Counted from the first letter of the stretch, positions 1 to 6,690 are shown. The stretch: DNA of 12,105 bases from DASZMJ01 sp035551935 (GCA_035551935.1 DASZMJ010000441.1:1-12105); one strand, 5' to 3'. The notes: generated by a model from the letters alone, not told the origin. A program made the numbers and translations.

Positions 1-819
1 GAGCCGGTCGACGTCGTCCGCTTCAGCAGCCCCGGCGGCGCCGGCGGCGGGGCGGGCGAGGCGAAGCCGACGACGGTCGTGCTCGTCGTCGATCGCAGCA
101 AGAGCATGGAGGAAGACGACAAGATCGGCGCCCTCAAGAAGGCCGTCGCCGCGTTCCTGAAGCTCCTGCCCGACGGGTCGAGCGTCGCCGTGGTGGCGTT
201 CAGCGATGATGTCACGAAGATCTGTGACTTCACGACCGACAAGGCCAAGGTGCAGGCCGCCGTCGACGGCCTCGTGCCCGACGGCGCCACGCGCTGCTTC
301 GACGCGCTCGACGTCGCCCTCGACATGATCGCCAAGGTCGACGGCCGCCGCGCGGTCCTCTGCCTGACCGACGGCGAGGACACCTTCAGCGAGGTCGCGA
401 CCCTCGACGGCGACATCAAGAAGGCCCTCCGCGCCCGGGGGGCGCCGATCTACACGATCGGCCTCGGCGGCGAGAACGACATCAACGTCGGCGACCTCGA
501 ACGCCTGGCCGACGAGACCAAGGGGCAGTACTTCCCCGCCCGCCGCGCCGACGAACTCGTGTCGATCTTCCGCGAGTTCGCCGTCAACCAGGGGGAGCTC
601 TACCAGGTCGTCTACAAGACCAACCGCGAGGTGCCCGACGGCACCGTGCGGCCGGTCAGCGTCTCGTACAAGGAGAGCCGCAAGGCGGGCGTGGCGGCCT
701 TCTACATCCCCGGCATGGTCGTCCCCAAGTCGGGCTGGAACTGGCTCTTCCTCGGCCTCCTGGCCGGCCTCGGCACCCTCGCCGTCATCCCCGGGGCCCT
801 GGCGCGCCGATCGCCCTGA
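1..819 (+). CDS. von Willebrand factor A domain protein, membrane anchored (5' end missing)
   Basis: The reading frame is open from base 1, so the gene begins before the window. A GTG at 79 lies inside the first VWA beta strand and is unlikely to be the start. Counting from base 1, a Gly/Ala linker (residues about 11-20) precedes a VWA domain. The MIDAS metal site is visible as DRSKS (31-35), Thr97 in DGATRCFD, and an LTDGED strand. The domain runs to about residue 200. Near the C-terminus a hydrophobic stretch (WNWLFLGLLAGLGTLAVIPG) ends in ARR, which fits one membrane anchor with the VWA domain outside the cytoplasm, by the positive-inside rule. VWA domains of this kind bind protein partners through a divalent metal; the partner here is unknown. 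The next gene follows after 35 nt on the same strand and is probably co-transcribed. The VWA assignment is firm; the role is not known. Confidence 0.9.
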   Translation, partial: EPVDVVRFSSPGGAGGGAGEAKPTTVVLVVDRSKSMEEDDKIGALKKAVAAFLKLLPDGSSVAVVAFSDDVTKICDFTTDKAKVQAAVDGLVPDGATRCFDALDVALDMIAKVDGRRAVLCLTDGEDTFSEVATLDGDIKKALRARGAPIYTIGLGGENDINVGDLERLADETKGQYFPARRADELVSIFREFAVNQGELYQVVYKTNREVPDGTVRPVSVSYKESRKAGVAAFYIPGMVVPKSGWNWLFLGLLAGLGTLAVIPGALARRSP

Positions 820-854
820 AGGATTGATGCCCGACCGCTCGAACGAGGTCCCGC

Positions 855-1763
855 GTGCGGCCACCGCCGATCCGCTACCCCTTGCCCACGATCCTCGTCG
901 CGACTCTTCTCGCGCTCGTCTCCTGGCGCGGGGCGGCCCTGGCACGCCCCTGGGTCCAGACGCTCCGGGCCCGCTGGCACCGGGCCGTCGCCGGGCCCGA
1001 CTACCCCGCGTCCGACGGCCCCAGGGTCGTCGCCGGGCCGATCGTCCGCCGGGCCCTGTTGCTCCGCGACGACCTGCCGGCCTCGGCCACGCCCGGCGGG
1101 GCGGTCGCCGAGACGATCCGGCGTCGGATGATCGCCTGCATCTATGACGATTGGCCCCTCTCCGGCCCGCCGGCCTTCGAACGCATCGGCAACAGCCGCC
1201 GGCCGATCGGCTGGGTCCCCGCCGAGGCCCTCCTGCCGTGGGACACGCGGCTCGTCGTCCAGGCCCCGTCAGGGTCGATCCGACTCGCCTCCGAACCCGA
1301 CGGCGCCGGGGCCGCTCCGGTCGAGGTCGGATCAAGCCCCTTGCCCGTCCTCGCCTGGCGCGACGGCTCGATCCGGGTCGCCGCCTGGGACCGCGACCAC
1401 CCCTGGTCGCGCGTCGCGCGGATCGGCTGGGCGAAGTCGGCCGACCTGCCCGCCACTTCGTGGGGCGTCCTGCTCAGCCAGGAAGAGATCGACAACCTCC
1501 TCCGCCAGGCCCTCTCCCCCGCCGCCCCGTCCCCGTTCGATCGCCTCCGATCCTTGGTGGGCCTCGCCCCCGATGCCCTCCTCACCGCCGCGGACCTCGC
1601 CGCCGCCCGCGCCGCCTTGCCGCCGATCGCCTTCGAAGTCACTCCCCCGAAGGATCGATCCCCTCTCATTGCCGCCGTCAATGCCCGCCCCGCGGCCGAT
1701 GCCTCGTGGGGCGGGTTCGCCTTCCGGTTCGTGCCGTTGAGGGCACTTCCCCCTGCGGAATGA
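855..1763 (+). CDS. Exported or membrane-anchored protein of unknown function, paired with the VWA gene
   Basis: This is a 302-residue protein. The frame is closed by a stop at 825-827, and the first possible start is the GTG at 855, preceded by GAGG at 845-848 with 6 nt spacing. A hydrophobic N-terminal segment (about residues 9-28, ending in GAALARP) looks like a signal peptide or anchor. Residues 60-145 contain beta-rich sequence with IGWVPAEALLPWDTRLVV, which resembles SH3-like or cell-wall-type small barrels that I associate with planctomycetal proteins. This is an impression, not a domain hit. The C-terminal third holds LSQEEIDNLLRQAL and Ala-rich helices, then a beta-like tail. GC-rich third positions support coding. 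Position after the VWA gene suggests a shared envelope function. I do not recognise a characterised family. Confidence 0.75.
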   Translation: MRPPPIRYPLPTILVATLLALVSWRGAALARPWVQTLRARWHRAVAGPDYPASDGPRVVAGPIVRRALLLRDDLPASATPGGAVAETIRRRMIACIYDDWPLSGPPAFERIGNSRRPIGWVPAEALLPWDTRLVVQAPSGSIRLASEPDGAGAAPVEVGSSPLPVLAWRDGSIRVAAWDRDHPWSRVARIGWAKSADLPATSWGVLLSQEEIDNLLRQALSPAAPSPFDRLRSLVGLAPDALLTAADLAAARAALPPIAFEVTPPKDRSPLIAAVNARPAADASWGGFAFRFVPLRALPPAE

Positions 1764-1885
1764 CCCGCGTCAGGCACTCTCGTGCCGGATCTGCACCGCA
1801 CAGGGTCTTCAACGGCTACCCGTGGGCGCCTTGCACTTGAATCGCTCAACCGTGTTGACATAAACACTACTGCCATTTCCAAAAC
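1764..1885. other. Convergent intergenic gap, AT-rich on its right side
   Basis: This gap separates the + strand unknown gene from the - strand small secreted protein. Its right half (about 1840-1885) is markedly AT-rich compared with the surroundings. I see no strong hairpin with a T tract that would serve as a terminator. A perfect TTGACA at 1855-1860 has no -10 box at 16-18 bp and no gene after it. Confidence 0.5.
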
Positions 1886-2311
1886 CTATATGTAACTCAT
1901 TGTCGACTGCATAATAAATATAATCTCCCCGCCGTTCTTCGACCTTCGACCATCCTTCTTTTTCTCGGCGTAATCGGCGTAGGTTGCCGGTCGAACCTCG
2001 GACATCTCCGTGACGTCGCGAAGCGCGGATTGCGGATGTTTGTCGCCGATTCTCCGGCTCTGGTCGTCCGGCAAGCCCAGGAAATCCTTCGTCGCCGACT
2101 CATTCGTCCTCGATTTCGACGGGCCGCGCGCCTTCTCCCCCGTCTCTCCCCTTGTCGCACTGGGCATCGACTTCGAAGGGACCGGCGGAGTCTTCTTCGC
2201 CGGTATAGCCGGATGCGCCGATGGACGCTGCAATGACTGCCCGTGGGCCATGGGAAGCCCCTCGCTCAGGGCGATGACCATCAACCAGATCGAGAACCGC
2301 CCGAGAAGCAT
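1886..2311 (-). CDS. Small secreted protein of unknown function
   Basis: This is a 141-residue protein with an N-terminal signal peptide: MLLGRF, then a hydrophobic core (IWLMVIALSEGLPM), then AHGQ, where cleavage after AHG is plausible. The mature part is Pro/Lys/Ser rich, low in complexity and probably disordered, with a basic run (EKKKDGRRSK, about residues 115-124) near the C-terminus. An AAGGAGG sits 4 nt before the ATG, the best ribosome binding site in the window, and makes the start convincing. The gene lies 62 nt downstream of the DUF1501 gene on the same strand, so the two may share a transcript. Its base composition is less GC-rich than its neighbours, most clearly at the 3' end, suggesting a fast-evolving or lineage-specific gene. 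No family is recognised. Confidence 0.62.
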   Translation of the reverse strand: MLLGRFSIWLMVIALSEGLPMAHGQSLQRPSAHPAIPAKKTPPVPSKSMPSATRGETGEKARGPSKSRTNESATKDFLGLPDDQSRRIGDKHPQSALRDVTEMSEVRPATYADYAEKKKDGRRSKNGGEIIFIMQSTMSYI

Positions 2312-2315
2312 CGGG

Positions 2316-2322
2316 CCTCCTT
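2316..2322 (-). promoter_or_regulatory. Strong Shine-Dalgarno of the small secreted protein
   Basis: On the minus strand this reads AAGGAGG, fully complementary to the 16S rRNA 3' end, with 4 nt (CCCG) before the ATG at 2311. It fixes the start of this otherwise doubtful gene. Confidence 0.75.
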
Positions 2323-2373
2323 CCGTCGCCTGAAGAGAGGCTTATCTTAGAGCGCCGACATCGATCGAGAGAT

Positions 2374-3708
2374 TCAGACAAGCTCATCAATCGGCCGCGC
2401 CGTCGGGGGCAGGATGGGGACGGGCCGGCCGAGGCGGTCGTCGACGTAGCCGGAGGGATCGATGCCGAGGTTGTGGTAGATCGTGGCGAGGACGTCGTGG
2501 TAGTGGATCGGGCGGCGGACGGCGAAGGCGGCGTTGCGATCAGTCGAGCCGAGGACGTGGCCGACCTTCATGCCGCCGCCGAAGAGGAGGGCCGAGTTGA
2601 CCGGGGCCCAGTGGTCGCGGCCGGCGTCCTTGTTGATCTTGGGGGTCCGGCCGAACTCGCCCCAGACGACCACGGTCACGTCCTTGTCGATCCCACGCGC
2701 GTGGATGTCCTCGACGAGGGCGGAGACGCCCTGGTCGAAGAGGGGTAAATGATGTTTTAAGTAGGAGAAATTTGATCCATGCGTATCCCAGAACCCATAC
2801 GCCACGGTCACGCAGCGGGCGCCGGCCTCGACGAGCCGGCGGGCGGCGAGGAGTTGGTCGTTCCACATCGGGGCGCCGTCGCCGAGGTGCTTCGGCGAGC
2901 CCTTGCCGTAGCGGTCGCGGAGGCGGGGGTCCTCGCGGGTCACGTCGAGGGCGCGGGCGACCTTGTCGGTGGTCAGGACGTCGAAGGCGCGGCGGTAGAA
3001 GGGGTCGAGCCCCTCGGTCGGCAGGTCGTCGGCGCGGCGTCGGAGGCGGTCGAAGTCGTCGAGCAGGCGGCGGCGGCCGGCGACGCGGTCGGGGGCGACG
3101 GCGGTCGGGCGGAGCAAGGCGAGGTCGTCGCCGTTGAGCCGGGCCGGGCGGTGGGCCTGGCCGAGGATGCCGGGGCCGGGGCTGTTGTAGGGCTTGTGCT
3201 GCATCACCGGGAAGAGGTCGACCACCGGCGGCACGACCGGATCGACCACCCCCTGGACCCGCGAGACGACCGCGCCGAAGTGCGGCTTGCCCTCGCGGTT
3301 GGACAGGTCCATCGGGAAGCCGGTCAGGTTCTGGAAGCTCGAATGCTCGTCGCGGAAGCCGACCAGCGACCGGAGCACGGCCACCTTGTCCATCACCCCC
3401 GCCATTTTCGGGAGGAGTTCCCCGAAGCTCACGCCCGGGACCCGGGTGGCGATCGGCTGGAACTCGCCGCGGACCTCCGCCGGGGCGTCGGGCTTGGGGT
3501 CGAAGGTGTCCTGGTGGGCGAGGCCGCCCGACAGGTAGACCATGATGACCGCCTTGTGCGACCGGCCCGAGCCCAGGCCGGCCGCCTCCTCGGCCCTCAG
3601 GAGCTGGGGCAGCGCGAGGCCCCCCATCCCCAGGGCGCCGAGCCTCAGGAACGACCGGCGGGTCACTCCATCACAATAACGGCGGCCCGTCCCGAACAGG
3701 GTCAGCAT
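2374..3708 (-). CDS. DUF1501 protein, Tat-exported, alkaline-phosphatase/sulfatase-like fold
   Basis: This is a 444-residue member of the DUF1501 family, which is greatly expanded in planctomycetes. The N-terminus carries a Tat signal: TRRSFLRLGALGMGG (residues 16-30) followed by a hydrophobic core. Family motifs are present in order: DTFDPKPDAP with RGEF, then WDTHGSNF, WGEFGRTPKIN (about 349-359) and GRDHW (about 363-367). DUF1501 is related to the alkaline phosphatase/sulfatase superfamily, where such Asp/His residues bind metal, but no substrate is established. In planctomycetes these genes often lie beside DUF1549/DUF1553 cytochrome-like partners; none is visible here. The ATG at 3708 has a weak AGAGGGG before it, and a promoter candidate lies at 3752-3780. 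Two patches of rare AT-rich codons interrupt the GC-rich frame. Confidence 0.93.
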   Translation of the reverse strand: MLTLFGTGRRYCDGVTRRSFLRLGALGMGGLALPQLLRAEEAAGLGSGRSHKAVIMVYLSGGLAHQDTFDPKPDAPAEVRGEFQPIATRVPGVSFGELLPKMAGVMDKVAVLRSLVGFRDEHSSFQNLTGFPMDLSNREGKPHFGAVVSRVQGVVDPVVPPVVDLFPVMQHKPYNSPGPGILGQAHRPARLNGDDLALLRPTAVAPDRVAGRRRLLDDFDRLRRRADDLPTEGLDPFYRRAFDVLTTDKVARALDVTREDPRLRDRYGKGSPKHLGDGAPMWNDQLLAARRLVEAGARCVTVAYGFWDTHGSNFSYLKHHLPLFDQGVSALVEDIHARGIDKDVTVVVWGEFGRTPKINKDAGRDHWAPVNSALLFGGGMKVGHVLGSTDRNAAFAVRRPIHYHDVLATIYHNLGIDPSGYVDDRLGRPVPILPPTARPIDELV

Positions 3709-3751
3709 GGCCCATCACCCCTCTGGGAACGTCGGTCGATTCTCCAACAAG

Positions 3752-3780
3752 AGTGTAACACCACCGCCGACCGATTCCAA
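3752..3780 (-). promoter_or_regulatory. Candidate sigma70-type promoter for the DUF1501 gene
   Basis: Read on the minus strand: TTGGAA (rc of 3775-3780), 17 bp spacer, TACACT (rc of 3752-3757). Each box matches 4 of 6 consensus bases. It lies about 45 nt before the DUF1501 start in the 226-nt divergent gap (3709-3934). No convincing promoter was found there for the + strand gene. Confidence 0.4.
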
Positions 3781-3934
3781 GAGTGGTGGCTTCCGTCGGT
3801 CCGGTGCGTTAGACTGGATCAGGTCTGGCTGGCGGAACGAACCGGCGGGGGTCCGCGATCGTAGCAGGGTCGGGGTATCCTCGGATCGCGGCGGCCCGGC
3901 CGGGGCGGCCGGAGAACGTCGGGAGGATGGGTCG

Positions 3935-4381
3935 ATGGGCAAGAGCATCGTCGAAGAGCTCTCGGGCGAGGGGGGACGCGACCCCGATGCGCGGAAGAAT
4001 CGGCGCAAGGTCATCTTCGCCTGCCTGGGCATCCTGCTGGCCGCGATCCTCCTGGCCTTCTTCGACCAGGGGGTCTCGGGCAACGAGCAGGAGAGCAGCG
4101 AGCTGGTCGGCCACCCCGGCGAGGAGCCGCCCAACGACGAGCTCGAGTTCATGATCCAGTACCTCGAGAGCGAACACGGGCCCCGGCCCGAAGACAAGTA
4201 TCCGGGCCTGACCCCCGAGCGCTATTTCGAGATGAAGAAGGCGGACTTCGCGCTCGCCCAGCTCATGCGGAAGCGCTACGGCAAGGAGAACTACGCCCCG
4301 AGGTCCTACGCCCGGACCCAGAAGCTCCTCCAGGACCTGCAGAAGCAGTACAACCTGACCCCCAACGGCAAGCGGAAGTGA
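3935..4381 (+). CDS. Small single-pass membrane protein of unknown function
   Basis: The ATG at 3935 was chosen because GGGAGG (3921-3926) lies 8 nt before it. The frame stays open upstream but that extension is antisense to the DUF1501 start and promoter region. The product is 148 residues. A charged N-terminus with RKNRRK is followed by one transmembrane helix (VIFACLGILLAAILLAFF, about residues 23-40). An acidic segment (EQESSELVGHPGEEPPNDELE) comes next, then a basic, helix-prone C-terminus (TPERYFEMKKADFALAQLM, RTQKLLQDLQKQYNL). The topology is probably N-in with the charged domain outside. Third codon positions are almost all G or C to the last codon, so it is a real gene. Its last 119 nt overlap, antisense, the 3' end of the thioredoxin-like gene. 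Function unknown. Confidence 0.75.
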   Translation: MGKSIVEELSGEGGRDPDARKNRRKVIFACLGILLAAILLAFFDQGVSGNEQESSELVGHPGEEPPNDELEFMIQYLESEHGPRPEDKYPGLTPERYFEMKKADFALAQLMRKRYGKENYAPRSYARTQKLLQDLQKQYNLTPNGKRK

Positions 4382-4967
4382 CGGCCGAGGCCAGCCGCTC
4401 CTTGCCCAACGGCTCGATCGCCTCGAGCAACGCCTCGGCGCGGCGTCGGAGCCGCTCGAGAGTCGCGGGGCTGGAGTCGGTCGCGACCTCGGCGACTCGG
4501 CCGGTCTCGTCGAGCAGGACGTGGAGCGGCGGCCGCGCGACCCCGAAGGCCCGTCGCGTCGCGGGGTCGGCCAGGTAGGTCGGGACGGTCGCCCCGGCGG
4601 CCGACTTCGCCGAGCGGACGAGGCCGGCGCCGTCGGCCTCGACGGCGCCGGCGAACATCGCGAACCGCGGGCGGTCCTTGAGCCGTCCCCAGACGGCCTC
4701 CAATGAGGCCAGGGCCGTCGGGTCGGACCGGACCGACCAGAACGTCAGCCACGTGACCTTGCCCGGCGCCCCCAACGGGCCGACGGGCGCGGAGTCGACC
4801 GGGGTCAGCTTCAGCAACGGTGCCAGCGACCCGACGGCCGGCGGGTCGGGCATCGGCGCGGGCCGAAGCCGGAGCCAGGCCGTCGCGGCCAGGGCGGTGA
4901 CCGCGACCGCGGCCATCACCGCGCTGGCGCGGTCGAACCGCCGGGGCCTGTTCGGGGTCGTGTCCAA
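4263..4967 (-). CDS. Membrane-anchored thioredoxin/redoxin-fold protein lacking CxxC
   Basis: The gene starts right after sdhB: TGA, one A, then TTG at 4967, which suggests translational coupling. A GTG (4919) or ATG (4916) just before the hydrophobic segment are alternatives, and no clear Shine-Dalgarno decides. From the TTG it is 234 residues. An N-terminal helix (VMAAVAVTALAATAWLRL) anchors it. A redoxin-like domain follows: GSLAPLLKL, VTWLTFWSVRSDPTALASL, PTYLADPATRRAFGV, RPPLHVLLDETGRV. In TlpA/ResA-type proteins the FW-x segment is followed by CxxC; here the residues are SVRS, so thiol chemistry is not expected, while the cis-Pro region (RPP) is kept. The last ~45 residues are Ser/Arg/Gly-rich, antisense to the + gene, and look like read-through past an ancestral stop. 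A structural or complex II assembly role is only a guess. Confidence 0.68.
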   Translation of the reverse strand: MDTTPNRPRRFDRASAVMAAVAVTALAATAWLRLRPAPMPDPPAVGSLAPLLKLTPVDSAPVGPLGAPGKVTWLTFWSVRSDPTALASLEAVWGRLKDRPRFAMFAGAVEADGAGLVRSAKSAAGATVPTYLADPATRRAFGVARPPLHVLLDETGRVAEVATDSSPATLERLRRRAEALLEAIEPLGKERLASAVTSACRWGSGCTASAGPGGASGSGRRTSGRSSPCRSASA

Positions 4968-4968
4968 T

Positions 4969-5727
4969 TCAGGAGCCGACCGGCGACGAGGGGTCGTCGA
5001 GGTCGATGCTGCCGGTGAGCATCGCCCGCTTGACCTGCTGGATGGCCTCGGTGACGTGGATATCGCGCGGGCAGGCGCTGGTGCAGTTGAAGACGGTCCG
5101 GCACCGCCAGACCCCCTCGACGTCGTTGAGGACCTCGAGCCGCTGGGCGGCGCCGCGGTCGCGCGAGTCGAAGATGAAGCGGTGCGCGTTGACGATCGAC
5201 GCCGGGCCGACGTACTTGCGGTCGCCCCAGAACGGCGGGCACGACGTCGTGCAGCAGGCGCAGAGGATGCACTTGGTCGTGTCGTCGAACCGGGCCCGCT
5301 CGGCCTGCGACTGCGGCCGCTCGGTCGTCGGCGCCGGCTCGTCATTGATCAGGTACGGCATCACCGACTTGTAGTGATCGAAGAACGGCTTCATATCCAC
5401 GATCAAGTCTTTGATCACGGGCAGGCCGAGGATCGGCTCGAGCGTGAGCGTGTCGTCCTTGAGGCTCGACACCAGGATCTTGCAGGCCAGGCCGTTCATG
5501 CCGTTGATCCGCATCGCGTCGGAGCCGCAGACCCCGTGCGCGCACGACCGGCGCAGGCCGAGCGTCTCGTCCCGGTACCACTTGATGTTCTGGATCACGT
5601 CGAGCACCCGTTCGTGCGGGTCCGCCTCGATCGTGTACTCCTCCCAGTGCGGCCGCTCGTCGGCCGCCGGGTCGTAGCGCTTGATGCGGACGGTCAGCTT
5701 GCGGGCGGTTCCATCGGCCTGTGCCAT
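4969..5727 (-). CDS. sdhB: Succinate dehydrogenase iron-sulfur subunit
   Basis: This 252-residue protein passes electrons from the flavin of SdhA to quinone through three Fe-S clusters. The [2Fe-2S] ligands are C62, C67, D70 and C82 in CAHGVCGSDAMRINGMNGLAC; Asp in the third place also occurs in E. coli SdhB. The [4Fe-4S] site is CILCACCTTSCP (C153, C156, C159 and C163 by alignment of the motif). The [3Fe-4S] site is CRTVFNCTSACPRDI (C209, C215, C219). Length and motif spacing are normal for the family. The start ATG has AAAGG upstream. It lies 48 nt after the BolA-like gene, separated from sdhA by two unrelated genes, which is not the usual arrangement. The identity is secure. Confidence 0.97.
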   Translation of the reverse strand: MAQADGTARKLTVRIKRYDPAADERPHWEEYTIEADPHERVLDVIQNIKWYRDETLGLRRSCAHGVCGSDAMRINGMNGLACKILVSSLKDDTLTLEPILGLPVIKDLIVDMKPFFDHYKSVMPYLINDEPAPTTERPQSQAERARFDDTTKCILCACCTTSCPPFWGDRKYVGPASIVNAHRFIFDSRDRGAAQRLEVLNDVEGVWRCRTVFNCTSACPRDIHVTEAIQQVKRAMLTGSIDLDDPSSPVGS

Positions 5728-5775
5728 ACCCGTGGACCTTTCGAAGAGAATGCGGGATTGCCGGCGTCGGCCCGA

Positions 5776-6030
5776 TTAAGGCGCGACCTCCGACGGGGCA
5801 TCGGTGTAGATGAATTCGATCCGCTTCTGATCGGCGGGCTCGAAGTCGTCGAGGACGCGCTGCCAGACGATCTCCTGCCGATCTCCCTCGTCCATGCCCT
5901 CGAAGGTCGGGGAGACGACGGAGACCCACACCATCGAGAAGTCGCCCGGGCCGGCGTTGACGACCGGATCGACGAGCGAGATCTCGAAACTCCGCCGCAA
6001 ATTGTCCTTGAATCGTTGGAGATCGACCAT
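5776..6030 (-). CDS. BolA-like small protein in the sdh operon
   Basis: This is an 84-residue protein starting at ATG 6030, preceded by a purine-rich GGAGGGAAGG a few bases upstream. The core reads FSMVWVSVVSPTFEGM, then R-Q-E-I-V-W-x-x-V-L-D, then RIEFIYTDAPSE. The order (strand ending in VVS-x-x-FEG, helix with an Arg, final strand ending in T-x-A-P-S-E) resembles the BolA fold, where the pattern is VVS-x-x-F-x-G, RH-x-x-V, T-x-x-P-E. BolA proteins work with monothiol glutaredoxins in Fe-S handling. Here the conserved His of the RH motif is Gln and no Cys or His is present, so cluster binding of the usual type is not expected. It lies immediately upstream of sdhB, an Fe-S protein. The gene is convincing; the BolA assignment is tentative and made by eye. 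Confidence 0.7.
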   Translation of the reverse strand: MVDLQRFKDNLRRSFEISLVDPVVNAGPGDFSMVWVSVVSPTFEGMDEGDRQEIVWQRVLDDFEPADQKRIEFIYTDAPSEVAP

Positions 6031-6052
6031 GAGTGCCTTCCCTCCGCGTCGG

Positions 6053-6652
6053 TCAGAGCCGCTCGAGAATGGCCCGGATCATGCCGTCGACCGCGACGAT
6101 CCACTCGAGGAGCATCGCCCTGCTGATCGACCGAGCGGCGTGGTGTCCCCTCCCGGTCGCCTCGTTCCGATCGAGCTGGTGCGCGATCTGATGCCGGCGG
6201 GCCATCATCGCGGCCAGGCGCGCGGCGTGGGGCCGGATCGGGGTGGCGTCGAGGCCGAGGTCCCTCAGCAGGCCCGCGACGTCGACCAGGTTATTGTAGC
6301 TCGATCGACGGAGATGGGCATCGACGGACTCCGCGATGACATCGTCGACCGAGCGTCCTCGATGGGCGTGAAGGTCTCCGAGGGTGAACGTCGTCTTGCG
6401 GCCATCACCGCCGACGAACGGGATCGTCCTCAAGAGCTCCGCGCCGGCATGGTGCAGCCGGGACGTGGCCACGCTCCGCAGGAAGTCCTCGAGCGTCGCA
6501 TGCAGCAAGACGACCGCCGAGCGGAGGAGGTCGGATTCCTGGACGCTCGGCCGGCCGGCCGCTGGGCCGGCCAATCGCTCGTAGAGGGCGACGAGTCCCC
6601 GGACCCGATCGAGGTTGCTCCGAGATCGCTCTCCGAGTTCCGCCGGTGTCAT
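6053..6652 (-). CDS. HEPN-domain protein (possible ribonuclease) inside the sdh operon
   Basis: This 199-residue, mostly alpha-helical protein has LLRSAVVLLHATLEDFLRS (residues 42-60) and ARRHQIAHQLDRN (151-163). The latter holds R153-x4-H158, the HEPN signature that forms the metal-independent ribonuclease site in toxins such as RnlA, SO_3166 and Cas13 HEPN domains. The N-terminal helix pattern and IAH motif resemble the RiboL-PSP/MAE_28990-type HEPN families. Such proteins are usually found with nucleotidyltransferase antitoxins or in defence loci; no such partner is seen here. The ATG at 6652 lacks a clear Shine-Dalgarno, and sdhA ends 38 nt upstream. The BolA-like gene follows 22 nt later on the same strand. 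It could be a catalytic RNase or a non-catalytic scaffold; sequence alone does not decide. Confidence 0.75.
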   Translation of the reverse strand: MTPAELGERSRSNLDRVRGLVALYERLAGPAAGRPSVQESDLLRSAVVLLHATLEDFLRSVATSRLHHAGAELLRTIPFVGGDGRKTTFTLGDLHAHRGRSVDDVIAESVDAHLRRSSYNNLVDVAGLLRDLGLDATPIRPHAARLAAMMARRHQIAHQLDRNEATGRGHHAARSISRAMLLEWIVAVDGMIRAILERL

Positions 6653-6690
6653 GAAGGGTCCAGTCGACGGACGGGGTCAATGGCGGCTCA

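Noticed and set aside
1855..1860. Perfect TTGACA -35 box on +
   Set aside because: No -10 at 16-18 bp (the nearest TATATG is 26 bp away), and no gene downstream on +.
2779..3864. Long + strand open frame opposite the DUF1501 gene
   Set aside because: It is the antisense shadow of a clear DUF1501 gene in GC-rich DNA; it has no ribosome binding site or family motif, and its composition is Ala/Gly/Arg/Val skewed.
3707..3934. Longer version of the small membrane protein starting near 3707
   Set aside because: The extra 76 codons cover the divergent promoter region; the ATG at 3935 has a proper GGGAGG site.
5515..5545. Asp instead of Cys in the SdhB [2Fe-2S] motif as a novelty
   Set aside because: The same Asp occurs in E. 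coli SdhB, so it is a known variant.
4678..6126. 482-codon + strand open frame opposite sdhB and its neighbours
   Set aside because: It is antisense to four well-supported genes and has Arg/Ala/Val-rich shadow composition.
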